Numbered from the stretch's first letter, positions 45,638-54,647 are shown. The stretch is 64,000 nucleotides of DNA from an uncultured Pseudomonadales bacterium (GCA_951813515.1 OX638346.1:248001-312000), one strand, 5' to 3'. The notes: generated from the sequence alone by a model not told the origin. A program made the numbers and translations.

Positions 45638-46561
45638 ATGGTGAAACATTCGTCCGCTACAGGGCTCTTTCCCGGTGTCCAGGCCAGAGCGGTGATGCTC
45701 GCCGCCTTCCTCTGTACGCCGGCCACCGATGCCCATGCGTCGGTTTGCGCTCCCGCATCGGCACGGGAGATCCTTGTGGTCGAACAATCGAATCTGAAGA
45801 CCGCCGAAGTTCACGCGTCCGGCCTGCACGCCGTCGGAGATACGGAACAGTCATACGGAGTGCGACTCTGGCATCGCCCGAAGGGCGAACGCGCCCACAC
45901 GTTGCGCTTTTCCCACGATTACCGGGCCTATGAGATAGACACGTCGGCGAAGAGAGCGCTGCAGACCAACGGCCACCTGCATCGCCTGGCATGGTCCTAC
46001 CGGCTTTCCGGGCCGCAGTGGGAGTTGTCCGTGGCGCCGGTGGTGGCCGGATCTTCCAATGCCGGCCGACACCCAAAGGTCATCGATGCCGAGTTCATCT
46101 TCTGGCAGGGCTTCGCGCGCTACCGTCGCCCATGGACCCCTTCGGTCGACGGGTACTGGGGCCTTTGCCGCGACGACCGGTTGGGAACGACACGGCTCAG
46201 ACCCGTGGTCGGCATCGACTGGCGCGTCAACGACAGACTGGAACTGACGCTGGGGTACCCGGATACACGCCTCAACTGGCGCTTTCATCCGCGCTGGCGA
46301 TTGCAGGCGGACATCCATCCGGCAGGCGGCCGCTGGCGCGTATACGACGACGCCCTCGTGCGGCGGAGTCGGTTCACGATGGAAAGCTGGCGCTTGCGCC
46401 TGGAACTGGCATTCCGGATCACCCATGCGCACGAACTGATCATCGGGGCTGGCCGGGAAGTGCGGCGCAAGTTCGCGTTTCGCCTGATCGACGGGACCGA
46501 CCTCCAGACGGGGGCGAGCGGCACGGCATTCACGGGAGTTCGATGGCGCTGGAGCCGGTAG
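45638..46561 (+). CDS. exported, probably beta-barrel outer-membrane protein, unknown function
   Basis: 307 residues. An N-terminal signal segment (ARAVMLAAFLCTPATDAHA) is followed by alternating strands rich in Arg, Trp and aromatic residues (YGVRLWHRPKGERAHTLRFS, LHRLAWSYRLSG, RLELTLGYPDTRLNWRFH). The protein ends in GTAFTGVRWRWSR, a strand pattern like an outer-membrane barrel, though the last residue is Arg and not Phe/Trp. No family was recognised with certainty. It is read in the direction opposite to the pseudogene and lies upstream of the thrS leader. Confidence 0.6.
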   Translation: MVKHSSATGLFPGVQARAVMLAAFLCTPATDAHASVCAPASAREILVVEQSNLKTAEVHASGLHAVGDTEQSYGVRLWHRPKGERAHTLRFSHDYRAYEIDTSAKRALQTNGHLHRLAWSYRLSGPQWELSVAPVVAGSSNAGRHPKVIDAEFIFWQGFARYRRPWTPSVDGYWGLCRDDRLGTTRLRPVVGIDWRVNDRLELTLGYPDTRLNWRFHPRWRLQADIHPAGGRWRVYDDALVRRSRFTMESWRLRLELAFRITHAHELIIGAGREVRRKFAFRLIDGTDLQTGASGTAFTGVRWRWSR

Positions 46562-46574
46562 TGCCGTACGCCAA

Positions 46575-46602
46575 TTGCTTTATTCCATCGCGGCACTATC
46601 AT
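46575..46602 (+). promoter_or_regulatory. sigma70-like promoter for thrS
   Basis: TTGCTT at 46575-46580 and TATCAT at 46597-46602, with a 16-base spacer, lie at the start of the 305-base gap before thrS. Transcription from about 46609 would give a leader of ~258 bases that includes the two hairpins described next. The -10 matches 5 of 6; the -35 is weaker. Confidence 0.4.
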
Positions 46603-46646
46603 TGCGGCATGGATTTTCCCGGACGGACTGACACGAGCATGACGGA

Positions 46647-46823
46647 GACTGGCACTACGTGGAGTGCCAGTCGGGTCGCCGTATTCGCGTAATGTAAGTA
46701 TCGGGATGCGGCGGCTCCGAAGCTGCCGGTGCCAGAACCCCGGCAGGCGGCCGCCACCGGGAAATCTTCCATGGAACAAGCGCCTCCGGGGAGCGTCGGC
46801 GACCGGGAACGGTTGTTCCATGG
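46647..46823 (+). promoter_or_regulatory. structured thrS leader, possible autoregulatory operator
   Basis: Two perfect inverted repeats lie in the leader. At 46647-46672, GACTGGCACT and AGTGCCAGTC pair over 10 bp with a six-base loop ACGTGG that contains CGT, a threonine anticodon. At 46769-46823, CCATGGAACAA and TTGTTCCATGG pair over 11 bp, enclosing a 33-base GC-rich loop. Further GC hairpins are possible between them. In E. coli, ThrRS represses its own translation by binding anticodon-like hairpins upstream of thrS. The same principle is a plausible inference here. Confidence 0.45.
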
Positions 46824-46866
46824 TCGGCAGGACGAAGGCACCGGTTGTTATTGAGGGCAAACGAAA

Positions 46867-48690
46867 ATGCAGTTGGTACAAAGCCAAAACGGAGAGAACA
46901 ACCTCTACCGGATTCGTCACAGCCTCGCGCATGTGATGGCACAAGCCGTGCTGGACATGCGGCCCAACTCGACGCTCGGTTTCGGCCCCCCCATCGCGGA
47001 CGGCTTCTACTACGACTTCATCCTGTCCGAGTCTTTGAACGAGGAGGACTTCCCGGAAATCGAGCGGCGCATGAAGAGGATCTTGAGATCCGGGCAGCGG
47101 TTCTACCGGGAGGATCTCGACGCCGACGAAGCCCTCAAACGCATCGACGAGATGGGAGAGCCGTACAAGCGCGAATACGCCGAAGAGCTTCTCTCCCGCA
47201 GCGACCTTGATGGCCTGTCCTTCTACCGAAACGGACCTTTCCTCGACATGTGCGAGGGACCCCACGTGGACACGACCCGCGACATTCCGCGCGACGCGTT
47301 CAAGCTGCGCAGCATCGCCGGCGCCTACTGGCGCGGCGACTCCGACAACGTCATGATGACGCGCATCTACGCATGGGCGTTCGCCGACAAGGCGCAACTC
47401 GATGCCCATGTCGCGGCCTACGAACTGGCGCTCGAGCGCGACCACAAGAAGCTCGGCCGCGAACTCGACATCTTCCATATCGACGACATGGTGGGGCGCG
47501 GGTTGCCCCTATGGCTGCCGAACGGCACCGTCATTCGGGAGGAACTCGAGAAGCTGGCCAAGGAAATGGAGTTCCGGGCGGGCTACCAGCGCGTGGCCAC
47601 GCCCCACCTGGCCAAGGCCGACCTCTATCGCAAGTCGGGACACCTGCCCTACTACGCGGACGACATGTTCCCGTTGATGGAACTGAAGGAGTCCGACGAG
47701 GACGGCGTTTCTGTGCGCGAAGCGTATGCGCTGCGGCCGATGAACTGCCCGCACCACCATAGCATCTTCGCCGCGCGGCCCCGGAGCTACCGGGACCTGC
47801 CGCTACGCCTCGCCGAGTACGGCCACGTGTACCGGTTCGAGGAATCCGGCGCCGTCAGCGGGCTATTGCGGGTGCGGGGCATGTGCATGAACGATGCCCA
47901 TATCTACTGTACCGAGGAGCAGATCAAGGACGAGTTCAAGGGCGTCATGCAGATGTATACCGACGCCTACGCCGTGCTGGGGCTCACGGACTACCACGTG
48001 CGCCTGTCGCGCTGGGACCCGGAGGACGCCAAGGGCAAGGACAAGTACGTGGACAACGCCGAGGCGTGGGCGTTCTCGGAACGCGTGCTGGCCGAGGTTC
48101 TGGCCGAAATGGACATCGACTATGTCGACGGCATCGGAGAAGCCGCCTTTTACGGCCCCAAGATCGACATCCAGTGCAGAACGGTCACCGGCCGGGAGGA
48201 GTCCATCAGCACCGTGCAGCTCGATTTCGCGCAGCCAGGCCGCCTCGGGCTCTCCTATATCGGCGCGGACGGCGCGCCACACATGCCGTACTGCATCCAC
48301 CGCGCGCCCCTCTCCACCCACGAGCGGATGGTGGCGTTCCTGATCGAACACTTCGGCGGCGCATTCCCCACGTGGCTCGCCCCGGTGCAGGTACGCGTGA
48401 TCACGGTCTCGGAGCAGTTCGAGTCCTATGGACGTTCCCTGGTCGATCGGCTGCGGGCACGATTCGTGCGCGCCGAAATGGCTTCCTCGGCCGATACGGT
48501 GTCGAAGAAGATCCGGGACGGCACGACCCGCAAGATCCCGAACCTCTTGATCGTCGGCGAGCGCGAACAGGCCGACGGCACCGTCACGCTACGGCGTTAC
48601 GGCGTGAGGCGGCAGGAGACGATGTCGTTCGCAGCGTTCGATCAGTGGATTCACGAGCAGATCGAGTCGCGGGCGCTGCCCGAGGCGTAG
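46867..48690 (+). CDS. thrS: threonyl-tRNA synthetase lacking the N-terminal TGS domain
   Basis: 607 residues; typical bacterial ThrRS has about 640. The protein begins almost directly at the editing domain (LYRIRHSLAHVMAQAVLDM, with the H-x3-H site), followed by GPPIADGFYYDF and GPHVDTTRDIP. The class II catalytic core has AYALRPMNCPHHHSIFAARP (Cys zinc ligand), RFEESGAVSGLLRVRGMCMND, EAAFYGPKIDIQ and HRAPLSTHERMVAFLIEHF. The anticodon-binding domain covers the last ~100 residues. No in-frame TGS segment (about 60 residues) is found upstream, where the leader hairpins lie. infC-rpmI-rplT, the usual followers, are absent. Confidence 0.94.
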   Translation: MQLVQSQNGENNLYRIRHSLAHVMAQAVLDMRPNSTLGFGPPIADGFYYDFILSESLNEEDFPEIERRMKRILRSGQRFYREDLDADEALKRIDEMGEPYKREYAEELLSRSDLDGLSFYRNGPFLDMCEGPHVDTTRDIPRDAFKLRSIAGAYWRGDSDNVMMTRIYAWAFADKAQLDAHVAAYELALERDHKKLGRELDIFHIDDMVGRGLPLWLPNGTVIREELEKLAKEMEFRAGYQRVATPHLAKADLYRKSGHLPYYADDMFPLMELKESDEDGVSVREAYALRPMNCPHHHSIFAARPRSYRDLPLRLAEYGHVYRFEESGAVSGLLRVRGMCMNDAHIYCTEEQIKDEFKGVMQMYTDAYAVLGLTDYHVRLSRWDPEDAKGKDKYVDNAEAWAFSERVLAEVLAEMDIDYVDGIGEAAFYGPKIDIQCRTVTGREESISTVQLDFAQPGRLGLSYIGADGAPHMPYCIHRAPLSTHERMVAFLIEHFGGAFPTWLAPVQVRVITVSEQFESYGRSLVDRLRARFVRAEMASSADTVSKKIRDGTTRKIPNLLIVGEREQADGTVTLRRYGVRRQETMSFAAFDQWIHEQIESRALPEA

Positions 48691-48696
48691 GCGTCG

Positions 48697-50928
48697 TCAG
48701 GGCGCAGCCGGGGCTTCCGCATCCACCATCGCCACCTGCTGGTCGAGTCCGATGTAGTCCAGCAGGATGCGGCCGGTTTCGCGCAGCATCGGATCATCCA
48801 GCGAGTTTTCCTGCAGTCGGTTTCCCTCTTGCGTCTCCTCCCCGCTCTCGACATTCGAATCGCCATCGGTGAGTGAGGTAACGGCAAGTGGCGCACCGCC
48901 ACGACTGATCTGCCGCCCGTTCAATTCTTCAAAATCTTCTATCGGCGGTTCTCCCATGGCGGTCAAACGCGCGTTCTCGATGGCAAGCCGTTGTTCCTTG
49001 TCCTCCGCACGTTCCTGCTCGCGCGTTTCGCGGTTCAAGGATATGTGCGTTTTGGAACTGAACTCCGCTTCGCGGGCGGTCAGCGCGCGCACATATTCGA
49101 AGTCTGGATCTTCTGCCACCCGCTCCCGATGCGCCGCCCGCAACTGGCCGACGAACGGCGCCACCGAATGGGTGGTCGAGTAGTCCGCCGGGGAAATCCG
49201 GTCCCAGGGCATCGCATCGTCCAGCGCGCTCTCGCCGATCTGGTCGACGTCGTAAGGCTCTGGCATTTCAATGTCCGGGATCACCCCCTGGTGCTGTGTG
49301 CTTTGGCCCGAGATGAGGTAGTACTTCGCCTGCGTGATCTTGAGGTGGCCGCGATTCAACGACAGCAGCGTCTGCACCGTTCCCTTGCCGAAGGTCCGGC
49401 CCCCGGCGATGATGCCGCGCTGATAAGCCTGTATCGCGCCTGCAAAAATCTCTGATGCCGACGCCGAGAGCCGGTTGACCAGCACCGCAAGCGGGCCATT
49501 CCAGTCGACACGCGAGTCGAGGTCAGGGAACGGCTGCGCACGCCGACCCTGGTTGCGCACCTGCACGACCGGGCCGGACTCGATGAAGAGCCCCGTCAGG
49601 CTCTTGGCCTCGTCGAGCGAGCCGCCACCGTTGTCGCGCAGGTCCACGACAATGCCTTCCACGCCTTCCTCTTTGAGTTCTTCGATGAGGCGGATCACAT
49701 CCCGCGTCGTGGTCCTCCCGTCGCCCCGCCTGCTCGTCCGGGGATCGGCATAGAAGGAAGGTATGTCGATGACCCCGATCTTGCGTTCTCGGCCGGCGAA
49801 ATCGTATTCAAGGACCTTCTTCTGCGCCGCCTGCTCTTCCAGCATTACCCTGTTGCGAGTGATCTGGACGATCCTGGCATCGCCTTCCCCATCATTTGGA
49901 CCAATCACCTGGAGGCGCACGATCGAACCTTTCGGTCCCCGGATCAGGTCCACGACCTCGTCGAGACGCATGCCGACGATATCGATGATCGGGTCCGTCT
50001 CGCCCTGGCCCACCCCGATAATGCGATCCAGGGGCTTGAGCGCGCCGCTCTTGTCGGCCGGACCTGCGGGAACGAGGCTGTCGATGGATGTGTATTCGTC
50101 CACCGACTGCAGCACCGCCCCGATCCCTTCCAGCGAAAGCGACATGTTGATGTTGAACTGCGCATAGTTGCGCGGCGAAAAGTACTCGGTGTGCGGGTCG
50201 TATGTGCTCGTGAAAGCGTTGATGTAGGCCTGGAACGCCTCCTCGCTGCGGGTCTCGCGCTTGGTTTGCGTAAGCTGCCGCAACCGGTTGCGATAGCGCT
50301 TGGCTAACGTCTCCTCGATCTCGTCGATCGTCCGGTCATTCAGGAGCATCTCCAGCGTCGACGCCTTGATCCGCTTGCGCCACAGTTCGTCCATTTCGTC
50401 GCGATCCCGTGGCCATGGTGCATTCTCGCGGTCGATCTCAAGGGATTCGTCCACCGTGAAATCCAGGGTGTCGAGACCATGGTCAACAACTCCGAGGACA
50501 TACTCCAGGCGGTCGACCAGCCTCTCCTGGAACAGGTTGAATATCTCGAACGCGGGTTCCAGGTCGCCCTGCTTCAGGGCCTCATCGAGACTGAGCCGAT
50601 ACTTCTCATCCAACGCCCGCACATCCGAGGCGAGGAAGTACGCGCGGTCCGAATCAAGCCTGTCGAGGAACTTGTCAAAGACCTGCGACGACACGCTATC
50701 GTCGATCTTTCTGCGCGGGTAGTAGTGGTTCTTGCGCAACTCGTTGACGATGGAGACGGAGGTCTTTGAATGCGAAGCCAGCGGGACCAGCGGCTCGTAG
50801 GCGCGGCTTTCGGCCCGTGGCGCATCCGACGCGGTGGCCGGAATGAACGTCAGCGCGAACGTTGCAGCGATGGTCCACCGAGCCAGCACTTCCATTCTCG
50901 CACCCGTCAACTGCAGTCTGCCCGCCAT
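48697..50928 (-). CDS. prc: tail-specific periplasmic protease Prc
   Basis: 743 residues of the Prc/Tsp type, which degrades and matures periplasmic proteins. N-terminal signal (ARWTIAATFALTFIPATA), an N-domain with FDKFLDRLDSDRAYFLASDV, then DPHTEYFSPRNYAQFNINMS, a PDZ domain (IGAVLQSVDEYTSIDSLVPA), and the Ser-Lys dyad: Ser in NRLSASASEIFAGAIQAY and Lys in GRTFGKGTVQTLL. A C-terminal Prc-specific helical region follows, with many charged residues. The start at 50928 has GGGGA just upstream; ATG 50895 is an alternative. It converges on thrS. Confidence 0.93.
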   Translation of the reverse strand: MAGRLQLTGARMEVLARWTIAATFALTFIPATASDAPRAESRAYEPLVPLASHSKTSVSIVNELRKNHYYPRRKIDDSVSSQVFDKFLDRLDSDRAYFLASDVRALDEKYRLSLDEALKQGDLEPAFEIFNLFQERLVDRLEYVLGVVDHGLDTLDFTVDESLEIDRENAPWPRDRDEMDELWRKRIKASTLEMLLNDRTIDEIEETLAKRYRNRLRQLTQTKRETRSEEAFQAYINAFTSTYDPHTEYFSPRNYAQFNINMSLSLEGIGAVLQSVDEYTSIDSLVPAGPADKSGALKPLDRIIGVGQGETDPIIDIVGMRLDEVVDLIRGPKGSIVRLQVIGPNDGEGDARIVQITRNRVMLEEQAAQKKVLEYDFAGRERKIGVIDIPSFYADPRTSRRGDGRTTTRDVIRLIEELKEEGVEGIVVDLRDNGGGSLDEAKSLTGLFIESGPVVQVRNQGRRAQPFPDLDSRVDWNGPLAVLVNRLSASASEIFAGAIQAYQRGIIAGGRTFGKGTVQTLLSLNRGHLKITQAKYYLISGQSTQHQGVIPDIEMPEPYDVDQIGESALDDAMPWDRISPADYSTTHSVAPFVGQLRAAHRERVAEDPDFEYVRALTAREAEFSSKTHISLNRETREQERAEDKEQRLAIENARLTAMGEPPIEDFEELNGRQISRGGAPLAVTSLTDGDSNVESGEETQEGNRLQENSLDDPMLRETGRILLDYIGLDQQVAMVDAEAPAAP

Positions 50929-51086
50929 TTAGTCCCCGAGGGTTTTCAAGAGTTCACTCCTGTGTGTGAACTGTACCCCGAACCGGACCACTTGTTCCAT
51001 GCTCAAGGAGCCGAGCGGGGCCAGGGAGCCCCGCAGCGGGCAAGCGCGCTACAATCCTGATTCAACCGTCTTCGGAACACCTCCAC

Positions 51087-51551
51087 ATGAGAACCTGTCA
51101 CGCCGCCATCGTTGTCCTGACCGCACTTGGTCTCCCGTTCGAGGCCGAGGCGCAAGTGCAAACCGACAATCGAGCCGAGGGAGAGGCCTTCCTTGCGCAG
51201 AACGCCGAACGCGAAGGCGTCGTGTCGCTTCCTTCGGGGCTACAGTACGAGGTTCTCGAGGAAGGCGACGGCGCAACGCCCGGACGCCGCAGCACCGTCG
51301 TCGTGCACTATCGCGGCACGTTGATCGATGGTACGGAATTCGACAGTTCCTACTCGCGCGGCGAGCCCAACAGATTTCGGGTAAACGGCGTCATTCCCGG
51401 TTGGACAGAGGCGCTCCAGCTCATGCAGACCGGCGACAAGTGGCGACTCTTCATCCCCGCTGACCTGGCGTACGGAGACAGGGGCGCCGGTCCACTGATC
51501 GCCCCGGGATCCACGCTCATCTTCGAAGTTGAACTGCTCGAGGTGCGATGA
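51087..51551 (+). CDS. exported FKBP-type peptidyl-prolyl isomerase
   Basis: 154 residues. A signal peptide ([17 protein letters not shown]) is followed by a short linker and one FKBP domain: [58 protein letters not shown], and [20 protein letters not shown]. The aromatic pocket residues (Y, F, D, W, Y) are all present. The dimerisation helices of FkpA/Mip are missing, so it is a minimal periplasmic FKBP. It is divergent from prc. Confidence 0.92.
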   Translation: MRTCHAAIVVLTALGLPFEAEAQVQTDNRAEGEAFLAQNAEREGVVSLPSGLQYEVLEEGDGATPGRRSTVVVHYRGTLIDGTEFDSSYSRGEPNRFRVNGVIPGWTEALQLMQTGDKWRLFIPADLAYGDRGAGPLIAPGSTLIFEVELLEVR

Positions 51552-51629
51552 GCCCCGAGATGCATCTTTCGCCTTTGCCGTGCGCCGTGAACCGGTGTCA
51601 GGCTACCTTCAACCTTGCGGTGAGTTCCA

Positions 51630-51872
51630 GTGCGCCCGCCTAAAGCCCCGACCCGGACGATTGTGCTGGCCGCGATCACGGCAGTGCTGGCCATCGTGTG
51701 GCTTGCGCGCAGTTTCGAGATCGAGACCAGCGAGCTGACAGGGTTCTTCCTGATGAGCCTGGCTTTAGTGGCAGGCATGGCGATACTCGCCGTCCTCGCG
51801 GTGGCGGTCGCAAAGTTGTTTCGCGGGATTCAGGACAGGTCGACGAAGAAACGACGAATGCGCGGCGCGTAG
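51630..51872 (+). CDS. small two-helix membrane protein, unknown
   Basis: 80 residues from GTG 51630. Two transmembrane helices (TIVLAAITAVLAIVWLARSF and FFLMSLALVAGMAILAVLA) flank a short acidic turn (IETSELTG), and a basic C-terminus follows (RSTKKRRMRGA). The regular hydrophobic pattern and charge bias argue that it is real. Its last 43 bases overlap the end of lepB on the opposite strand. No family recognised. Confidence 0.55.
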   Translation: MRPPKAPTRTIVLAAITAVLAIVWLARSFEIETSELTGFFLMSLALVAGMAILAVLAVAVAKLFRGIQDRSTKKRRMRGA

Positions 51873-52561
51873 TAGTTGTCGGAATCCAGCGAGAACGCGA
51901 CCGAGTGGGCACGGCCGAGTATGCGCTCCTGCGAAACGGGCCCGATCTTGCGGAAGTCTCCACTGTTGTCGCGGTTGTCGCCAAGCACCAGGTAGTTGTC
52001 CGGCGGCACATCGAAGCGACGGAAGGACGAGGACGTCGTGTCACTGGAGTAGCGAAGCACCATGATGGTCCGCGACTGGCCAAGGATCGTTTCGCGCAAG
52101 ACCTTGTATGCGCTGGGGGGCTGTATGCGCAGGCGCGCGTACTCCTCCTCCGTCAACGGCTCGTACGTCGCGCTGACGCCGTTGATGATGAGCTGGTTGC
52201 GCCGCAACTCCACGGTGTCACCCGGAATACCGACAACACGCTTGATGAACTGCCTGTCGTCGATCGGATTGAGGAACGTGATGATGTCCCCCCGCTGCGG
52301 GTCGTTCCAATCCGCCAGGCGTTCCAGCGTAAAGGGGACGCGCAGGCTGTAGGCCAGCTTGTCGACAACGATCCGATCACCGGTGAGGATCGTTGGCTCC
52401 ATCGAACCGGAAGGCACCTGGTTCCAGTCGGCGATGGCGGAGCGGAACACCAGCATCACCGCGACGAACAACAGGAATCCGCGCCAGTCGAGCCAGATCC
52501 TGCGAAGCTTGCCGCCGGCCGGTCCCGTCGGCCGACCGGCGCGGTCTCGTAGCGGACTCAT
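51830..52561 (-). CDS. lepB: signal peptidase I
   Basis: 243 residues. One transmembrane anchor (GFLLFVAVMLVFRSAIADW) is followed by the catalytic Ser in VPSGSMEPTILTGDRIVVDK and the Lys in RQFIKRVVGIPGDTVELRRN, then the box E motif PPDNYLVLGDNRDNSGDFR. Shorter than E. coli LepB (324 residues) with a single N-terminal anchor, a common type. It cleaves Sec/Tat signal peptides at the outer face of the inner membrane. It starts 4 bases after the DUF1244 stop. Confidence 0.95.
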   Translation of the reverse strand: MSPLRDRAGRPTGPAGGKLRRIWLDWRGFLLFVAVMLVFRSAIADWNQVPSGSMEPTILTGDRIVVDKLAYSLRVPFTLERLADWNDPQRGDIITFLNPIDDRQFIKRVVGIPGDTVELRRNQLIINGVSATYEPLTEEEYARLRIQPPSAYKVLRETILGQSRTIMVLRYSSDTTSSSFRRFDVPPDNYLVLGDNRDNSGDFRKIGPVSQERILGRAHSVAFSLDSDNYYAPRIRRFFVDLS

Positions 52562-52564
52562 GGG

Positions 52565-52882
52565 CTACGTCGCGGACGAATGCGGCTGTCTGCGCTCGAA
52601 TTCCGCCTGCTGCTCAGCGCTGGCAGCTCCCTGGTACTTCGACTTCCACTCTGTGTAGGGCATGCCATAGACGATCTCCCGCGCCGCTTCATAGTCGATG
52701 TCGCGGCCCTCTTCGCGCGCCGCTTCCACGTACCACTTGGAAAGACAGTTTCGACAGAACCCCGCGAGGTTCATGAGATCGATGTTCTGCACGTCCTTGT
52801 TCGCATCGAGATGTTCCACGAGGCGGCGGAACACGGCCGCCTCGATTGTTCGGGCGCGAGCTTGGTCGCGGTCATCGGTCAT
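52565..52882 (-). CDS. DUF1244 family protein
   Basis: 105 residues. The DUF1244 signature is clear: VFRRLVEHLDANKDVQNIDL and MNLAGFCRNCLSKWYVEAA, with a C-x2-C pair, then AAREIVYGMPYTEWKSKYQ. Small helical proteins of this family are widespread in Proteobacteria and have no established function. It is transcribed with lepB (4 bases apart) and divergent from the TerC-family gene 44 bases away. Confidence 0.9.
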   Translation of the reverse strand: MTDDRDQARARTIEAAVFRRLVEHLDANKDVQNIDLMNLAGFCRNCLSKWYVEAAREEGRDIDYEAAREIVYGMPYTEWKSKYQGAASAEQQAEFERRQPHSSAT

Positions 52883-52926
52883 GGTGTACTTCTTCAGCGA
52901 CTAACTACGGTGCGAATGATAATCCC

Positions 52927-53682
52927 ATGCTAGACCTGCTCGCCAATCCCGAGGTGTGGATCGCCTTTTTGACCCTGACGATGCTGGAGATCGTCCTCGG
53001 CATCGACAACATCGTTTTCATCTCGATCCTTACCGGGCGGCTCCCGCCGCATCAGCAGGCGCCCGCCCGCTACCTGGGGCTTGGCCTCGCGATGTTCATG
53101 CGCATCGGCCTGTTGGCGTCGCTGGCGTGGATCATGAGCCTGTCGGCCGATCTGTTCGAGATTCTTGGCCACGGCGTGTCGGGACGCGACATCATCCTGA
53201 TCGGCGGCGGCGGTTTCCTGCTCGCAAAATCCACGCGGGAGATGCACAACGCCCTTGAGCATCAAGAGAGCGACCCGACCGGCGCGCCCGTTGCGACCTT
53301 CGCGGGCGTTCTCGTGCAGATCGGCCTGATCGACATCGTGTTCTCGCTCGACTCCGTGATTACGGCGGTCGGCCTGGTGGACGAGCTTCCCGTGATGATC
53401 GCGGCGATCGTCGTTGCCGTGCTGGTGATGATGGCCGCGGCCGGCCCGGTCAGCAGGTTCATCGACGACCATCCGACCCTGAAGATGCTGGCGCTGTCGT
53501 TCCTGCTTGTGATCGGCCTCATGCTGGTGGCCGAGGGTTTCAACGTAGAAGTGCCGAAAGGCTACGTGTACTTTGCGATGGGGTTCTCTCTGCTGGTGGA
53601 GCTTCTGAACATCCGCACGCGGCGGAACCCGGTCAAGCTGCGCAAGACCCAGCTCAGCGACCTGATGCAGCTCGCCGATTGA
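52927..53682 (+). CDS. TerC-family integral membrane protein
   Basis: 251 residues from ATG 52927; an in-frame extension to 52846 overlaps the divergent DUF1244 gene. Seven or so transmembrane helices carry the TerC signatures TLTMLEIVLGIDNIVFISIL and QIGLIDIVFSLDSVITAVG, with Asp residues placed in helices as for a metal transporter, and end with LAEGF-like VAEGFNVEVPKGYVYFAMGF. Family members (TerC, YgaW/Alx) export manganese or other divalent metal; the metal here is unknown. Confidence 0.9.
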   Translation: MLDLLANPEVWIAFLTLTMLEIVLGIDNIVFISILTGRLPPHQQAPARYLGLGLAMFMRIGLLASLAWIMSLSADLFEILGHGVSGRDIILIGGGGFLLAKSTREMHNALEHQESDPTGAPVATFAGVLVQIGLIDIVFSLDSVITAVGLVDELPVMIAAIVVAVLVMMAAAGPVSRFIDDHPTLKMLALSFLLVIGLMLVAEGFNVEVPKGYVYFAMGFSLLVELLNIRTRRNPVKLRKTQLSDLMQLAD

Positions 53683-53698
53683 CGGAGTGAGAGCGTCC

Positions 53699-54478
53699 CT
53701 AGCTCGATCCGTCTCGCAGGAAAACGAACTCGTCCCTTGACGACTCCGCGTCGCAGTAGCGGTATCCGCCCCAGTCGAAGTCCTTGAGGCCCACCATCGT
53801 GTCGATGCGATTCTTCACGACGAAACTCGCCATCAGCCCGCGCGCCTTCTTGGCATAGAAGCTGATGAACTTGTAGCGGCCGTTTTTCAGGTCCTTGAAG
53901 ACCGGCCGGACCACCCGGCTCGCCCCGATCCGATCCGGATCGAGGACATCCCAATACTCGTTCGAGGCAAGATTGACCAGCAGTTTCGAGCGATGCTGCT
54001 CGAGTTCCGCCGCGAGCGACGCGGACAGGGCGTCACCCCAGAACTCATAGAGGTTCTTTCCACGCGGATTGGGCAACGATACTCCCATCTCCAGGCGATA
54101 GGGCTGGATCAGGTCCAGCGGCTTCAACACGCCGTAGAGGCCGGACAGGATCCGCACGCGTTTCTGTGCCCAGGTGAAATCGCGCTCCGAGTAGTCCCAG
54201 GCCTGCATCCCCATGTAGACGTCGCCACGGAAGGCGAGCGCCGCCTGCTTGGCGTTATTCCGGGTGAACGGAGGCGACCACTCGTTGTAGCGGTCGCAAT
54301 TGAGTTCGCCCAGCTTCGTGCTGATTCCCATCAGGTCCGAGATTTCGCCTGGCGACAGGTCCTTGAGTTGATCGATCAGCAACCGGGAATCGTCCAGAAA
54401 CATCGGTTGCGAGAACTTGCGCGTCGTCGGCCTGGACTCGAAGTCCAGCGACTTCGCTGGCGAGATTACCAACAACAT
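53699..54478 (-). CDS. yaaA: peroxide stress protein YaaA (UPF0246)
   Basis: 259 residues. Family marks: LLVISPAKSLDFESRPTTRK at the N-terminus, NEWSPPFTRNNAKQAALAFRG with GDVYMGMQAWDYS, LRILSGLYGVLKPLDLIQPYR (RILSGLYG core) and FISFYAKKARGLMASFVVKN. In E. coli, YaaA lowers free iron during peroxide stress and is under OxyR. The ATG has a strong SD (AAGGAGGTC). A sigma70-like promoter with a palindromic spacer lies just upstream. It converges on the terC gene. Confidence 0.93.
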   Translation of the reverse strand: MLLVISPAKSLDFESRPTTRKFSQPMFLDDSRLLIDQLKDLSPGEISDLMGISTKLGELNCDRYNEWSPPFTRNNAKQAALAFRGDVYMGMQAWDYSERDFTWAQKRVRILSGLYGVLKPLDLIQPYRLEMGVSLPNPRGKNLYEFWGDALSASLAAELEQHRSKLLVNLASNEYWDVLDPDRIGASRVVRPVFKDLKNGRYKFISFYAKKARGLMASFVVKNRIDTMVGLKDFDWGGYRYCDAESSRDEFVFLRDGSS

Positions 54479-54519
54479 GGCATGACCTCCTTGTCGCGAG
54501 GCGCTTTCACTACTCGTCT

Positions 54520-54548
54520 ATTGTAAAGGGGTGCACCCTTTCGGCCAA
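54520..54548 (-). promoter_or_regulatory. yaaA promoter with palindromic spacer operator
   Basis: On the minus strand, TTGGCC (54543-54548) and TACAAT (54520-54525) are separated by exactly 17 bases. The spacer holds the palindrome AAAGGGTGCACCCCTTT (about 54525-54541, 6-bp arms AAAGGG/CCCTTT). A repressor or activator bound there would cover the promoter face. The yaaA start lies about 42 bases downstream. Confidence 0.45.
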
Positions 54549-54647
54549 ACGGGACCGTGCACAGGCGCAACTACGTGTCCGGCTGATGGGGAGAGAGGTT
54601 GTGTGGAGTTTGTCGCCCTCGCCGCGTCCGGGCCGCCGTGTGCCAGA

